Assembly: GCF_020080835.1 (NCBI RefSeq)
Contig: NC_058161.1
Coordinates: forward strand, 20,201,603 to 20,265,602
Direction: 5' to 3'
DNA from: Cotesia glomerata
Lineage: Eukaryota; Arthropoda; Insecta; Hymenoptera; Braconidae
Length of the DNA stretch: 64,000 nt
The notes below the pieces were generated by a model. That model saw nothing but the letters and a program-made list of their open reading frames with translations. It was not told the DNA's origin and ran no database searches. The position numbers and the translations under genes are program-made. Positions 35,673-48,308 of this stretch are shown one piece after another. The first letter of the stretch is position 1. Each line of letters begins with the position of its first letter.

Positions 35673-36300
35673 TTATATTTTTGAAAACGTGGACGTTACA
35701 AGTCTAGTCTGTTGTTGACCTGTAATATCAGTATAAATAGCCGCGCAATAATCAAAAATAGGATAAATTAGAGTAGTGACCAATCTTTTCCTAATAGGCA
35801 ATGAAAAAACATCTTCATTCATCTTTAACTGTGCAAGTACTCTCATGCTACTTTTGCAAACCTCAGTAGTTTGTAAGGACCAAGTTAGAGTGTCTTGAAG
35901 TATGACTCCTAGATACTTTACTGATTTACAATAGTCAACTATAGTATCATTTACAACTATATTTGGAATCACTTCACATTGAACATCAGCCAATTTTTGT
36001 GCTGATCCAAAAATCACCGCCTTTGTTTTGTTAGGATTTAGTTTAAGACCGTTTATAATACACCACTTCAGAATTATAGCAATTTCCTCATTCAGAATTC
36101 TTACAGAGCTCTCTATATCACAAGGTTTACATGTTAAATAGACAACTAAATCATCAGCATAAAACAAGTGCTTACAGCGCTTAAGTAATACACCCTAATC
36201 TGTAACATAAATGGAATAAAGTAGTGGTCCAAGGACATTGCCCTGCGGAACACCACTAGAAATTTCTTTCCAGTCTGATGTACCAGAATTATCAATTCTA
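35673..36300 (-). pseudogene. LINE reverse transcriptase fragment
   Basis: The minus strand reads ISSGVPQGNVLGPLLYSIY (about 36275-36215), an in-frame TAG (about 36197) and FYADDLVVYL (about 36165), the RT catalytic motif. A C-terminal part follows to a stop at 35673. Motif style is CR1/Jockey-like. Both the N-terminal RT and the endonuclease are missing. Confidence 0.75.
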
Positions 36301-36309
36301 ATTGTAGAA

Positions 36310-36437
36310 ATAATTATAAATAATTCTATATAATTATATCTAATTCTATATAATTATATAGGGCCATTTTTCATATATAATTATGTATAATTATATATAA
36401 TCTTTTTTACCCGGGTGGATAATCTATATATATATAT

Positions 36438-36474
<37 letters not shown>

Positions 36475-36475
36475 A
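36310..36475. repeat. TA-rich repeat, inverted partner at 39450-39600
   Basis: ATATAGGGCCATTTTTCATA with TATAATTATATA repeats faces the complement at about 39500-39530. (AT)n at 36427-36470. The pair brackets the LINE remnant between them. Confidence 0.5.
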
Positions 36476-36898
36476 GACTTTCTATAGATATGAGATAGTC
36501 ACTCATCACGACATCTCTGGGAACTATAAGATCTAGAGACTTGAACTTTGGCAGGAATATTCCTTTGCCAAGTAGAGGTCATTAAGAACGGATTTCACGA
36601 GGAATTCCACCCACAAGGGGTTAGGTGTTCACGAAAAAATTCATATTTTTCAATTATGGCTTTTAATAGTTCAAAAGCATTGGTCAGAATGTTTCAAATT
36701 ACATTTAGAAATTTTTTAAAAGAGCAATTCCCGTGACATTCCACCCCCTGGCGTGCCCGTGCGTGGGCTGATCAAATTAGAGAAAAATTCGTAATTTCAA
36801 TCTATAGCTAATGGCACTTTGAAACATGGCCAGGAAATGCTTTTTTGGCGATTTTGAGCTTGTTAAGGAATAGAAATTTCGATTAAATTCTACCCCCA
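36476..36898. other. No gene recognised
   Basis: It contains CATTCCACCCCCTGGCGTGC and a similar GAATTCCACCCACAAGG, hinting at a repeat family. Runs into the gap at 36899. Confidence 0.4.
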
Positions 36899-36998
36899 NN
36901 NNNNNNNNNNNNNNNNNNNNNNNNNNNNNNNNNNNNNNNNNNNNNNNNNNNNNNNNNNNNNNNNNNNNNNNNNNNNNNNNNNNNNNNNNNNNNNNNNN
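36899..36998. other. Assembly gap (100 N)
   Basis: Exactly 100 N, fixed-size gap, at the 3' end of the LINE remnant that follows. Confidence 0.95.
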
Positions 36999-39319
36999 AA
37001 TCACGGCACAAACTACGAAACATTTCGTAATTTTCGGCCCTAACAATCTCCACCGGCAACATATTCCAGATGCGTATGCCAAGAACAAGAAAGGAATTAT
37101 CATACATACTACAAGTAGATCTCGGTAAACACAAATAATCATCTCTCACATCTCCTCTACGTAGCGCAATCGGAAGAAATTCAAGCCTGCCACCAAATTG
37201 CTGAGTGTAATGCATTACAATTTCCTTATAGAAAAGGCACGCTATAAAATAATTCCTCCTTTCCTTCAGCTTGAGCCAACCCAGTCTCTTATAATACGGC
37301 GTAACATGCTCAAACCTTGGGATCTTAAAAATATACCTAACACACGAGTTTATTTACCTTTGTAACCGCATCTGTAAACTGTTAGGTATATTTGTATACT
37401 TTGCACAGCAATAATCAAAAGATAGGAAATGTTAACGTATTAACAAGCTTTATACGTAATCTTTCGTTGAAGATCTCATTATTGATATTCAACTGCGCCA
37501 AAACTCGCATTGCTCGATTACACACGCTCACAGTCCTGACTTTCCCATGAAAGAACATTATCCAATCAGCACACCTAGATACTTAACAGACTTATCATAA
37601 GGCACGAGACAGCCATCTACCAGAATGACATCTGCGCTTCACAGATATTACAGTTAACTTTAATTCTACTGCCAAAAGTAACAGCCTTTGTTTTAGACGC
37701 GTTTAATCTCAAATAATTGATCTTGCACCATTCCCCAAGTGCAACTGTTTCATCGTTAAGTGCCGCAATGATCATTCACTTGGTCCGGACAACAAGATAA
37801 ATATCATCGCCAAATCATCAGCATAAAAAATAAATATTGACAATTTAACCGCATGGAAAGATCTGAGATCTATAGCGAAAATAACTTAAAGGACCAAGTA
37901 CACTGCCTTTGCGGCACTCCATTCAAAACATCCTTCCACGATGACGCACGCCCATCAACAAATACCTGCTGCCTTCTCTGCTCCAAGTAAGACTTCATCC
38001 ACATGATAGCATTTTCAAGGAAATTCATTTGGTATAAAAGCTTACACAATAACCTCTTATGATTAACAGAATCAAAAGCCTTACTCAGATCAAAGAAAAC
38101 GGCAGCAATAACTTTTGACTCATTAATCGCAGAGCGAATATCATCGCTGAGTTTAATTGCAGCGGTCTGCGTATTCAAGCCCTCTCTAAATGCATTTTGA
38201 TACTCATCAATATAATTATGAGGTATTAAACTTTACAATCTGATCATGTGCACACCTTTGTGCCTTAGATAAATTACATGTCAATGATATCGGCCGATAA
38301 TCAGCACAAACCTCCGCATTAGTCTTCTTAGGTATAGGGACAATACGAGACAACTTCCACTCACCAGGGAAAACTCCTGAGGCAAACGAGTTATTAAATA
38401 GCAAGGTTATAAATAGCTTACAAATGATAAAGTACATTTGTATGCTTTAATTGAAATAGTATCAGGACCTACACAGGTTGGAAGTCAGTCGCATTATCGC
38501 CTTTTTAACAATTTCATCATCAATGCTCAAAAAATCAAAATATACATTATTACTTATACTAAAGGCCGCAATATCAGAGACATCAACATAAACATTAGAA
38601 AAATTAGAGGACTGTATAAAGTAATCATTTAGATCATCCAAATCAACCTTAATCATTGATTGCACTCTATTTCGCTTAATTAAACCAAGCTTCCGCAAAT
38701 CATTCCACATCGCCTGCGCACTATGAGCACAACTCAACTGACCATCAAAATAAGCTTTCTTAGCTTCACTTAACCGCTGCTTTACTAGACGCCGTACAAT
38801 AACATACTCCTTGTAGGCATAACCCGTTCTTCTGAAGATACGATACAGTTTATCACGACGAGCTTACAAATCCTTAATCTGACTAGTAAACCAAGGCGCT
38901 GGTGGATGACTCGGATGCACCACTTTCTCCGGCGTAACAGAGTCAATAATGCGACAAAGCCGCTGATGAAACCACGAATTCATGTCCTCAACAGTTTGCT
39001 GCAACATCATATCCCCAATATCCACAGTGTCAAATTGCTGCCTCAGCAGATCATTATCTATGCTCTGCCAACTGCGACATGTAAAACTCTTGAGTTTCTG
39101 CCGTTCGACTTTATAGTTGTAAGTCACAGATATCAAGTCATGATCCGACAAGAATGGTTGTTCAGACTGCTCCGAAGCTAATACTTTCTCCACATCATCT
39201 ACAACACAGACATCTATCCATGTCGAAGTTAGAGCTCTTATAAGTAAACACAAAAAAATTTCCCAATTGTAATAAAATCTAACTTCACCGAATTCGTTTT
39301 TCACCATTCCCAACAACAT
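36999..39319 (-). pseudogene. CR1/Jockey-like LINE ORF2 remnant
   Basis: One degenerate retrotransposon on the minus strand, in pieces with frameshifts. The endonuclease C-terminus is at 39319-38864 (SDHDLISVTYNY), the linker at 38737-38462, then RT blocks FPGEWKLSRIVPIPKK and CADYRPISL at 38370-38280. FFDLSKAFDSVNHKRLL lies near 38090 and a damaged VPQ block near 37910. The C-terminal RIWNMLPVEIVRAENYEMF is near 37075-37020. The YADD region is only recognisable in pieces near 37820. Not functional. Confidence 0.8.
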
Positions 39320-39449
39320 TTTCGTTATAAATAAGAAAGAATAATTCTTGATTTTATGAGGATAAACGTAAAAATAATTTATACTTACAACTCAATAGCC
39401 GTTGTTTGCAGGAACTTCGTGACATGTGTTGAGTATTTTAAAGGTTAAA

Positions 39450-39927
39450 ATTGATAAAAATATTTATATATAATTATATATATTTATATAGCAATTGGTT
39501 ATATATGATTATATATGAAAAATGGCCAAATATAATCATATCTAATTATATATAATTAAATATATAACAATATTTAATTATATATTTATTACATCTAATT
39601 AATTATTGGGTTAATTTTATGGATAGAATATTTAATATGGTCCTTACGTACTTCTGTGTAACCAATTAAAATGCAAAAAAAATATCTAGATATAATTTTT
39701 ATAGTTATAACACCAGCGGTCACCCATCCAACTATTAACCCTGCTCAATGCTGCTTAATCTTTGGTGATCTCCGTGCGTCTTGAAGTGTCTGTTTTTTTT
39801 TTTTTTAAAGAAGTTTATTTGCATATGAAAAAATACATTTTTTGTGTGTTATAATAAGCTGCAAACTAAAAACTTAAAAACTAGTTTTTACGATATTATA
39901 CACTTTGGTTTTAACTTAGTTAAATAC
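39450..39927. repeat. TA-rich repeat then unassigned DNA
   Basis: 39450-39600 is TATATAATTATATA-type sequence inverted relative to 36310-36420. 39601-39927 shows no gene. A poly-T run is at 39791-39806. Confidence 0.45.
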
Positions 39928-42042
39928 CCGAGTCGAAATTTAAAAGCCGAAATAGAGCTTCCTAGTCCGGAATAGAACCCATTTAGGAGCCCAGTAATCC
40001 GAATAGCACCGACATTAATCCACAGGTCCGGACTTTTAAATCGAGAGGTCCGATTTGAGCCTCGAGGTCCTCTCTAGACTTCGAGAGGTCCGATTTTAAA
40101 CCCTCGAAGTCCGATACAGAATTGAAATCATTATTTTACCATTTATTTATTTATCAGTGAACTTGTTAAATAATTTTTTTTTTTATTTAGACAACATATG
40201 GCCGAGAATTTTTTTAAGTTGTGTCGTAAAGGAGAATCTAAATCAATCGTAATTTATTTATTTATTAAGATTTGTACCTTCGTTAATTAATGAAAATTCG
40301 GTATTTTCTCAAAACTGACAGCTCTCAGAGGTATATCAGCGAATAAATTCATTACTTATATTTCTTCCAGAGACGTACATAAAATTTTTAGAAATTACAT
40401 ATGAAAATTTGTCATTGAAAAAAATTTATTTTCTCGAAATTAATATTATTAATTTTTAATAATATTAATAATTTTTGTATTTTTTAGTATAGGCGATCCA
40501 GTCCATAAACAAATTACTAATGAATATTATACAACACTCATGATCCTGCTGCGATAGTTGTATGCAAACCTACAACGCGTTATACCTTGAAAGTAAAGAG
40601 ATTTTAGAAAATTTTTAAATATTTTGTAAAAATTCTTTATAAAGCTTTTTAAAAATGTTGAAAATTTAGTAATTATATAGAAGTGGGGCTCGCATGTTTT
40701 TGAGGATAAAAAAATCGAAAAATTAATTACGTTTTTCGGAATTTTTTTTTTTCTTCAAATTGTTTATCTCCGCGGTGATTTATGATAAAAATTTAACTTT
40801 AGCTCAAAATCATCCCTTAAGTTGAGGTAACTGCATTTGAAAAGTAAAAAATAAAAAATTTTGACTTTTGATCAATAATTTGATGGTCAAACACTAAAAT
40901 TTTCGTTGAATTTGAACTTGCATCTTGTTACGCATTAAAAACTAAAACAATTAAAAAAAATTTCCTAAAAATATTAATTTCATTTTTTTTTTTAAATTAT
41001 TCCCATTTTCGATGAAATTTAAGAAAAAAAAAAATCATTTGGTTGAAAACAACTTTTCATAGTGATCTCATAATTTGAAAAACCTGAGTCCCACTTCTAT
41101 ATAATTACGGAAAATTTTTGAAAATTCTTTAAAGTTATTTTAAAATTTTTAAAAATTCTTTAAAGCTTCCTTTTAAAATTTAAGAAAATATTTTAAAATC
41201 TTATTTAATGCATAGCAGCTTTTTTAAAAATGTTTAAAATTTTTGAAAATTCTTTTAAACATTTTAAAAAGCCGAAAAGGTACATTTAGATTTTGTAAAA
41301 ATTAATTTAAAATAATTATTTCAATTTTACGAAATATTTCTTTAACTTCCGATTTTCGAAAAATTCTTTCAATTTTCTTAGCGGGAAGTTAAAAAAATTC
41401 TTTTTGAATTTAATTAATTATAGTACGTAGCTTTGCTAATATAGTAGTATCGATGATTGACAACATTTCTAACTTGTCACCTATATTTCAATACAGTCAA
41501 TATTTCATATTCAAACAAAATTAAACTACGTGCTATCGTTCGTAGTAGTGTAATCGGTTAAGCATCGGCTTCGCGTCTGTAGGGTCAAGCCCGGAATTCC
41601 TTTGTTAGGGCGCATTAATTTTATTTCTTCTGGCTAGGTAGGCGAGTAAGCTTAAGCTTAGACCACCCAAAAGAGTCTGGTAAATTTCTGAGTCCAAAAA
41701 TGCACTTTTGAACCAAAAACTCATAAAGCGTTCTCTTCTAATACTTATTCAAAAATACTTTATATAGTTGGACAACAAAATTGTGGATCATAGGGGCCTG
41801 GTGTGCGTAGAATAAATTTTGCATGTTATGTAATCTTAGTCGGACTCTGCTCTAAGTAGAGTTCTATGCATCGTAATTAGTCCGACTGTAGACACTAAAG
41901 TGGTAAAACGGAAAATTTGCACCACTTTTGGGGTCCAAAGTTGGACTTAATTTAACATGAGCAATGATCCGACTTAGAGCCCAGAGGCTGCCGACCGGAG
42001 TCCCTACCTTGGGAGGCTCTATTTGGGCTCTAAATTTCGACT
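39928..42042. mobile_element. Second long TIR element, right end in a gap
   Basis: The left end CCGAGTCGAAATTTAAAAGC (39929) with GAGAGGTCCGATTT(T) subrepeats to about 40110. The right end (about 41820-42042) finishes GGCTCTAAATTTCGACT at the N gap. Same terminal plan as 4908-7877. Inside lie a (CA)n-MITE right end (41375-41395, TTAGCGGGAAGTTAAAAA), a tRNA-like segment and AT-rich DNA, with no transposase. Confidence 0.62.
41540..41625 (+). repeat. tRNA-like segment
   Basis: GTAGTGTAATCGGTTAAGCA (A-box-like) and GGGTCAAGCCCGG (T-arm-like, imperfect B-box) at tRNA spacing. The end stems do not pair. Probably SINE-derived. Confidence 0.45.
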
Positions 42043-42142
42043 NNNNNNNNNNNNNNNNNNNNNNNNNNNNNNNNNNNNNNNNNNNNNNNNNNNNNNNNNN
42101 NNNNNNNNNNNNNNNNNNNNNNNNNNNNNNNNNNNNNNNNNN
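42043..42142. other. Assembly gap (100 N)
   Basis: Exactly 100 N. It falls at the terminal GGCTCTAAATTTCGACT of the TIR element. Confidence 0.95.
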
Positions 42143-42288
42143 TGTGTTATCATATGCACCTCCCAGGCTATAATTCCATAGTTTATAACACTTTTAAATA
42201 GAGCATGATAAATGATTTTCAGTAATGATGTGTTTATCCAACTACTTAATTTGTAAAAGAGGAAGGTAAAGTACTTGAGTTTTTTCAT
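42143..42288 (-). pseudogene. LINE RT C-terminal scrap
   Basis: The minus strand reads LKIIYHALFKSVINYGIIAW, typical of the region after the RT catalytic core in CR1/Jockey-like LINEs. Cut by the gap on one side and a MITE on the other. Confidence 0.55.
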
Positions 42289-42342
42289 TACCCTAGTAGA
42301 AATGTAATCAAGTATCTGTCAGTAACTGGCTAGTTTAATTAG

Positions 42343-44511
42343 CCCGTGCAAAAATTTTCAAGCTTCATTCTGAACTTAAATCTTAATTTCATTTTGAAGT
42401 TCATATTATGACACAAATATGTGGCTTATTTCTAAAATCAATCTAAATTTAAGAAAAGTTCATATGTAGAAACAAGAACGGCAAAAAAATTTTGAAAAAT
42501 TTATTTCTAAAAATCAACTTACCTCTATGACAACTGTGTAAAAAATTGTCTTAAAATTGTCGTTCGTTTAAGATCTTAAACGTGACACAAACCAAGACTA
42601 TTTTAAGACTCTTTTAAGACGCCAAAAAATAAAATCCGAGAGCAGATTTTTGAAATTTTGCTTCTCTCTCGAATTTGTTGTAAAAATTAATTCTTATACA
42701 TTTTCAGGACGATTTTACGACCTTTCTCTAACCGCAATATTTTTGAGCAAGATGTTTTTAAATTGAATTTAAAATTGTTAAAAAATTATCATCCGGCAGT
42801 TTTAAGACTTTTTTAAGACGTTCCGTTTTTAATACCCAAGCCTCTGTCGCTGTTAGCGCATCTAAAAATATAGTGTCTAAATTTATTTTTGGCAGATTTT
42901 TTTAAGACCACTTTAAGTGATTGTTTTAAGACAATTTAAAGACGCGCTCCATAATACTTTTCCGGAGCTGTCATTGTGATATCATCTTAAAAAGCCTGGA
43001 AATTTTTGATAATTTTTTAAGACATTTTAAGATTTTTTTTAATACTATTTTAAGATTTTTTTTAAGACTATTTTAAAGACGCAAAATTATTAAGCTGCGT
43101 CTTTAAATTGTCTTAAAATGATCTTAAATTAGTCTTAAAAAATTTTGAGACTATTTTAAGTAGAGTTAACAGCGACAGAGCTCCTGAACATTAAAACTGA
43201 ACGTCTTAAAAGTCTTTAAAATTGTCGGTAGATAGTTTTTAACAATTTTAAATTCACTTTAAAAACATCTTACCTCAAAAATATTGCGGTTAGAAAGTCG
43301 TATTTTCACAAAAATTCGAGAACCAAAAATTTCAAAAAATCTGCTCCTCGCAATTTTTTTGGCGTCTTAAAAGAGTCTTAAAATTGTCTTGGTTTCTTGT
43401 GTCACGCTTTTAAGATCTTAAACAAACGACAATTTTGAAGAATATTGTAAGACGTTTTTTTTTACACGGGAACGCACTATCGTTATTAAAACGATAGTGC
43501 AGAAACTTACAATCACTCTAATAAATTCATTTTCAATTCATAATCATATTAATTTTTTTATATACTAACAATATCTGGCCACATATTTATTACATAGCTT
43601 TGTAAGATTATTTTTAGATTTAAAATGTACACAGGAAAATATGACTTTAGCACATCGCTTTGAAGAAATAAGATAAGAAATAAGGTGCTGTGTGATTTTA
43701 ATTTAAGTTTCTTAAAGTTTATTCATAGATAATTCACCACACAAATATGTATTGACAATTCAATTAATAGTTTGAACTTAAAGTAAGTTTAACTTAACTT
43801 TAAAATCATGTGTAATTAATGCAACTGTTTGTAACAAAATTATTTTTTCATTATTTGATTACTTTTTGATTAAATCATTTTAAATTTATAAGAAATGTGA
43901 TTAAAAAATTATGTAGCGTGTAGTATGAAAATTCGTATTGAAATTATGATAATTTGAATAATTTTTTTTTATAATTGAAGTTTTAGAATAGATTTTTAAA
44001 AGAAATGTTAGATTAGCGATTTAGTTCAAATTAACAAAAATTAGACTCAAAATCGTGATTAAATAAAAAATTATTGCTTATTTATACAAACCTCGATAAA
44101 AAAAAGGATTTTAAATGTTAATGATAAATTTAGTGACACGCGTTAATATCTCCGGATCAAAATATCCCCACTCCGCGTTTTTGTTGGTTTAATTTTGACC
44201 AAACACACAAACACACCAAAAAATAATGTTGAGATTAATTTTCAAATTATTATTGATGAATTTTTATATTTTTAAGAATTTTGCTGCGGGGATATTTTGT
44301 CCGGGGATATTAATGCACGTAACCGATAAATTTAGCCTAATTTGGGACCTCAAGATAATTTCAGTACTTCAAATAGTTGATATTTTAAAACATATCATTT
44401 TCTCCAATTTAGATTGATTTTTAGAAAGAAATTCATACTTGTGTCATATCATGAACTTCAAAATGAAATTAAGATTTTAGTTCAGAATGAAGCGAAATTT
44501 TTTTACACGGG
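42343..44511. mobile_element. Middle nested TIR element
   Basis: TIRs of about 80 bp start CCCGTG(C/T)AAAAA and run through TTCATTCTGAACT and TTAATTTCATTTTGAAGTTC on both sides. AT-rich inside, no transposase. Confidence 0.75.
42536..43467. repeat. Innermost palindrome rich in GTCTTAAAA
   Basis: The arms 42536-42868 and 43155-43467 are inverted copies (GTGTAAAAAA..., TCGTT(C/T)GTTTAAGATCTTAAA). The sequence TTTTAAGAC / GTCTTAAAA is repeated many times in both orientations. A small perfect hairpin (GCACTATCGTT / AACGATAGTGC) follows at 43473-43499. Confidence 0.75.
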
Positions 44512-45302
44512 AGACTTAAGCTAGGAACTGGTTAGTATAATATCTAGTAACTGTCTAGTTACTGGCCAGTTTTATGAGACATCAAATAAAACATGATGTC
44601 ACTTGTAGATTTTGAGGTTAAGTTTTCAGAGTTAAATATGGATACGAAATTGTTACAATTAAAAAAAATAATAATATTAATAATATAAATAGTAATAATT
44701 ACTTTAAGTAGCAATAATTAATTAATGGAATAATTAAAAAATTTATTTATGGAATTTAACATTCAACTGGTATAAAAGTTTCATTTATAAAAGTGGTAAG
44801 AACTATGAAAATAAGGAAGTTATTAATTTATTATATTATATTCTTAAATATAAAACTAAAAACATTAATAAAATAAAAAAATAAAAATAACGGTTATTTT
44901 AAGTGTTTTTTACTTACGTATTAGCAAATCTGAAAGAACTCCTCGATAAAATTTTTAATAATTTTATTTAGACAGTCTGGAGTATTTGTTTTGATTGCCA
45001 CATAACCACATTTCGGTTATTATCAATTTTTTAAATATATTACAGATTATTTTTATATAGAAATAATTAATTTTTTTTAAATTATTTTACACTGTTTCTT
45101 AATATTATTATTATTATTATTTTTAAATTGTAAACAAACTTTTATCCATTATTTTTATTTGATAAGTTTTATTTGATGTCTAGTAAAACTGGCCAGTAAC
45201 TAGACAGTTACTGGATATTATACTAGCCAGTTACTAGATATGATTTCGCTAGCCAGATACTTAGATTTAATCGAGTAAAAACTTGATCATTTCTACTAGG
45301 GT

Positions 45303-46470
45303 AGTTCTGAAATATGTTTTGTTCCATTTCATGTGGCAATCAAAAGAAACTACTCCCATTATTTTCAAAATAAATAATTAATTCCTTTTAAAAAGCCAGA
45401 AAAAATCAAAAATTATAAAACCGAGAAATTCCATGTAATAATTACAATTATAATAATAATTACCAGTACAAAAGCCTGGATGACAACCGTAATGACAGCT
45501 AACTAGAATGAGAATTTCCGGAATTGTATAATGCCGTAGAAGAGTGACATGTCCACGGGGACATAAACGCGACTTAAACCCGTCGAGGCTCGTGTGTATC
45601 ATCCACACATATTACCCTCCAGTAACTCACAAAAGCGGTGACCTTGTCCCAGAGCTTTTTCCTCCAGCAAAAGTTAATTCTGTATAGCAGTTAGGCCGAA
45701 GTTTTTAATCGTACTGCGAAACTGTTGTACCGACGGTATTTTGATGAGAACCAAGACAATTACAATCACAGTAACGACTCGATTCTTAAACCGGAATTAC
45801 TATTTGAATTAGCCGTAGAAAGCAAGCTCTAGATTCTTAAGGAGCAAAACAGGCTCGAGAAATTTTCAAGCTTTGTGAGAAACCGCCGCTGGAACAGCGG
45901 CAGTTAAAACATCTACATTTATACTTAAAAGGCGTATTAATGAAAAATCATTAGATGCTTTTTGCTTGGGATCTATAGATGGATAATCAGGAGTTTTGTA
46001 TGCGGGATAGAGTTTTTCATTCATGTTTTACCAGACACTGGATGTCAATGTTGATTCTTTTGAGTGCAAAAAACTCAGTAAAGATTCCCTGTTCGAGTGA
46101 ATGGAACAAATTGTACGTGTACTAAAAACGGAAGCCTGAAAAAGAAAATCGATATATGATATCGTAATCTTTTGTGAGACTTGTAGATTGATTTGTTTGA
46201 TTTAATTTCGTAATTAATCAGGATGTTTGTGTATAATAAATGTCGAAGTCTGACCTTGTAAATCAGGCATGGGATTTTTTGAACTAGATTTCGTTGCAAC
46301 TCTGGCTGCTTTTTAGATACTATAATAAAATTTATCTTATAATATAGAAGAATAACTAATTAACAACATCCCTTTGTCAAAAAACCTCCATTACTTTTAA
46401 GTTTCTCGTAATTATCTTTTGACTGAGCGTGACCTGGTGGGACTGAAAAATCCTTCTCTCTTACCAAAGG
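45303..46470. other. No gene recognised
   Basis: Slightly GC-richer than its surroundings. The minus-strand opening 45608-45378 has several Cys (CPRGH, CHYGCHPGFC) and is followed by a possible GT donor. That is too little to call an exon. Confidence 0.35.
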
Positions 46471-47350
46471 TACACTGTAAAAAAACTTGATTGTTAAAAT
46501 GGACTCATTTTAACACCTGCTATGTAACACCTGTATTAACACCGGTGTGTACACGGGAAAAAATTTTTGAGGAAAATTTACGATACAACTATTGTAAAGC
46601 TGGACTATACTTTTATTACTATTAATTGTCAAATATTTTTAGAAGAAAAATACTATTTATTCATGAAAAATTACGATATTACTATTGGTAAAAAAGTAAA
46701 GAGATGAAAAATTTACCAGTGCTGCCTCTGTATCTTTCAATAGAACTATAGCAAAATTTTACAATAGTTGGAGGCTGGAATGTTTCTCAATTAGTGTGAG
46801 TGATGGCCGTGACAGCGCTTGACCCCGAGTTTATGTAAATGTTAAATGGTATGGATCTTAGTTTACCTCGGATAGCGTAGAGGGAGAGTCTCTGGCTGCC
46901 ACCACAGAGTTCTGCTCCGATTCCCAGATAACGCAAAAATGTCGGTTGTTTCGATTACTGCACAGGGACCACTAGGTCCAAATCTTCTATCTCTCCTCCC
47001 TCCCTAATATTTCTTTGTGTCCAACTGTGAATTTTACAATAGTTGAATTGTAAAGTTCTCAAACACATATTGTATAATTTGCTCTATAGTGTTCGACTTT
47101 TTAAGACTCTTGCTAGTCTTATTTGTTGGATGTAAATTCTATGTATTAGTAGATCGTAAAATTATTTAAATGAGAAGTATAGTCCAATCGTTACTATTTT
47201 ATTTAGTGAAAATTACAATAGTAAAATAGTAAAAACTCCTTCAATTTTCTTTCCGTGTAGCGGTGCTCTTTTTGCGGTGTTAAAATCTTGGTGTTAAAAC
47301 CGGTGTAAATCGGTAGTAATACCGGTGTAACGTAGAATAAATTTTACACC
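46471..47350. repeat. MITE pair: ACACC-rich outer, ACACGG inner
   Basis: The inner element 46550-47259 has TIRs TACACGG(G/A)AA(A/G)AAAA and a shared GGACTATAC. The outer flanks (46490-46549 and 47260-47350) are rich in TTAACACC / GGTGTTAAAA and CACCGGTGT palindromes, also inverted. No ORF. Confidence 0.65.
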
Positions 47351-47512
47351 GTATCGAGTAGTGAATATTACATCATCCATAAAACACAATTAATATTCAA
47401 TATTCAATATCAAAAATGAGACAAGTAAAATTTATTTAAGAATTTTCAATTTATAAAATTACTCAGAAATCGATTTAATGAATGTTATACAACAAGTTAA
47501 ATAGTATTTACA

Positions 47513-48006
47513 ATCCGAACAAAAACAGTTTCACTGTAAAAAAATCGCGCCAAGTCCACGTTCATAAGACTATTAAGAAAAAAAAATTTGTTTTTTTCTT
47601 TACAAAAATATATAAAATAAAAAAATTAAAAATCCAAGTAACCGATATGATTGTTTATGATTTTCGGAAATTAAAAAAAATTTTGTTACAAATTTAAAAA
47701 TTAAAAAAAAAGTTTGGAACGTATTTAGTGTGCGCGGTTGCAAAATTTAAAAAACTTGAAATACACAATGACGTACACCAAGTACGTTCCAAAATTTTTT
47801 TCTTTATTGTTTCTTTTAATTTTTAAATTTACAAAAAAATTTTTTTTTAATTTCCAAAAATCACATGCAACCATATCGGTATCTTGGATTTTTTAATTTT
47901 TAATTTTATATCTTTTTGTAAAGAAATAAAATTTTTTTTTCTTAATAGTCTTATGAACGTGGACTTGGCGCGATTTTTTTACAGTGAAACTGTTTTTTGC
48001 TCGGAT
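47513..48006. repeat. Foldback element, second full copy
   Basis: Same ends and arms as 2145-2673 (ATCCGAACAAAAACAGTTTC). The loop is shorter and the arms carry several mismatches, so it is the older or less conserved copy. Confidence 0.85.
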
Positions 48007-48308
48007 ATTATTTTTCATAAACAGAATTGAAATAACTATAAACAAGCAGAAACTATACATACATGATGGTCAGGGCCTGGAAGTTGGGGCAAAACAATTA
48101 AAAATAAAAAAAGAGCGAAATTCACACGACAATGCCTAGCAATAAAACAATAGCGAGCAAATTCACACGCATAATTCATGTCATAGCCTAGAAATTAAAT
48201 GTCAAAACAAAATAAGTTTGGCAGCAAAAACACGTGTGTTTATGTTGAAGAACTCTGAAATTAGCTGTAAAATGAAATATAAATAAATTTATTACTTGGT
48301 GCGCTTGC

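Larger units (their letters stand above)
42290..45302. mobile_element. Outer palindromic element of a three-level nest
   Basis: The ends are ACCCTAGTAGAAATG and the complement of CATTTCTACTAGGGT. The left arm resumes after the nested insertion at 44512 with AACTGGTTAGTATAATATCT and TAGTTACTGGCCAGTTTTA, which pair with about 45180-45250. No ORF. Confidence 0.75.

Noticed and set aside
36777..37215. ORFs spanning N gaps (also 41964-42288, 48947-49339, 56568-56774, 62734-63153)
   Set aside because: Gap length is arbitrary, so frames across it have no meaning.
45378..45608. Cys-rich exon of a secreted protein
   Set aside because: Several Cys and a possible donor site, but no acceptor, no matching flanking exon and no domain I can name.
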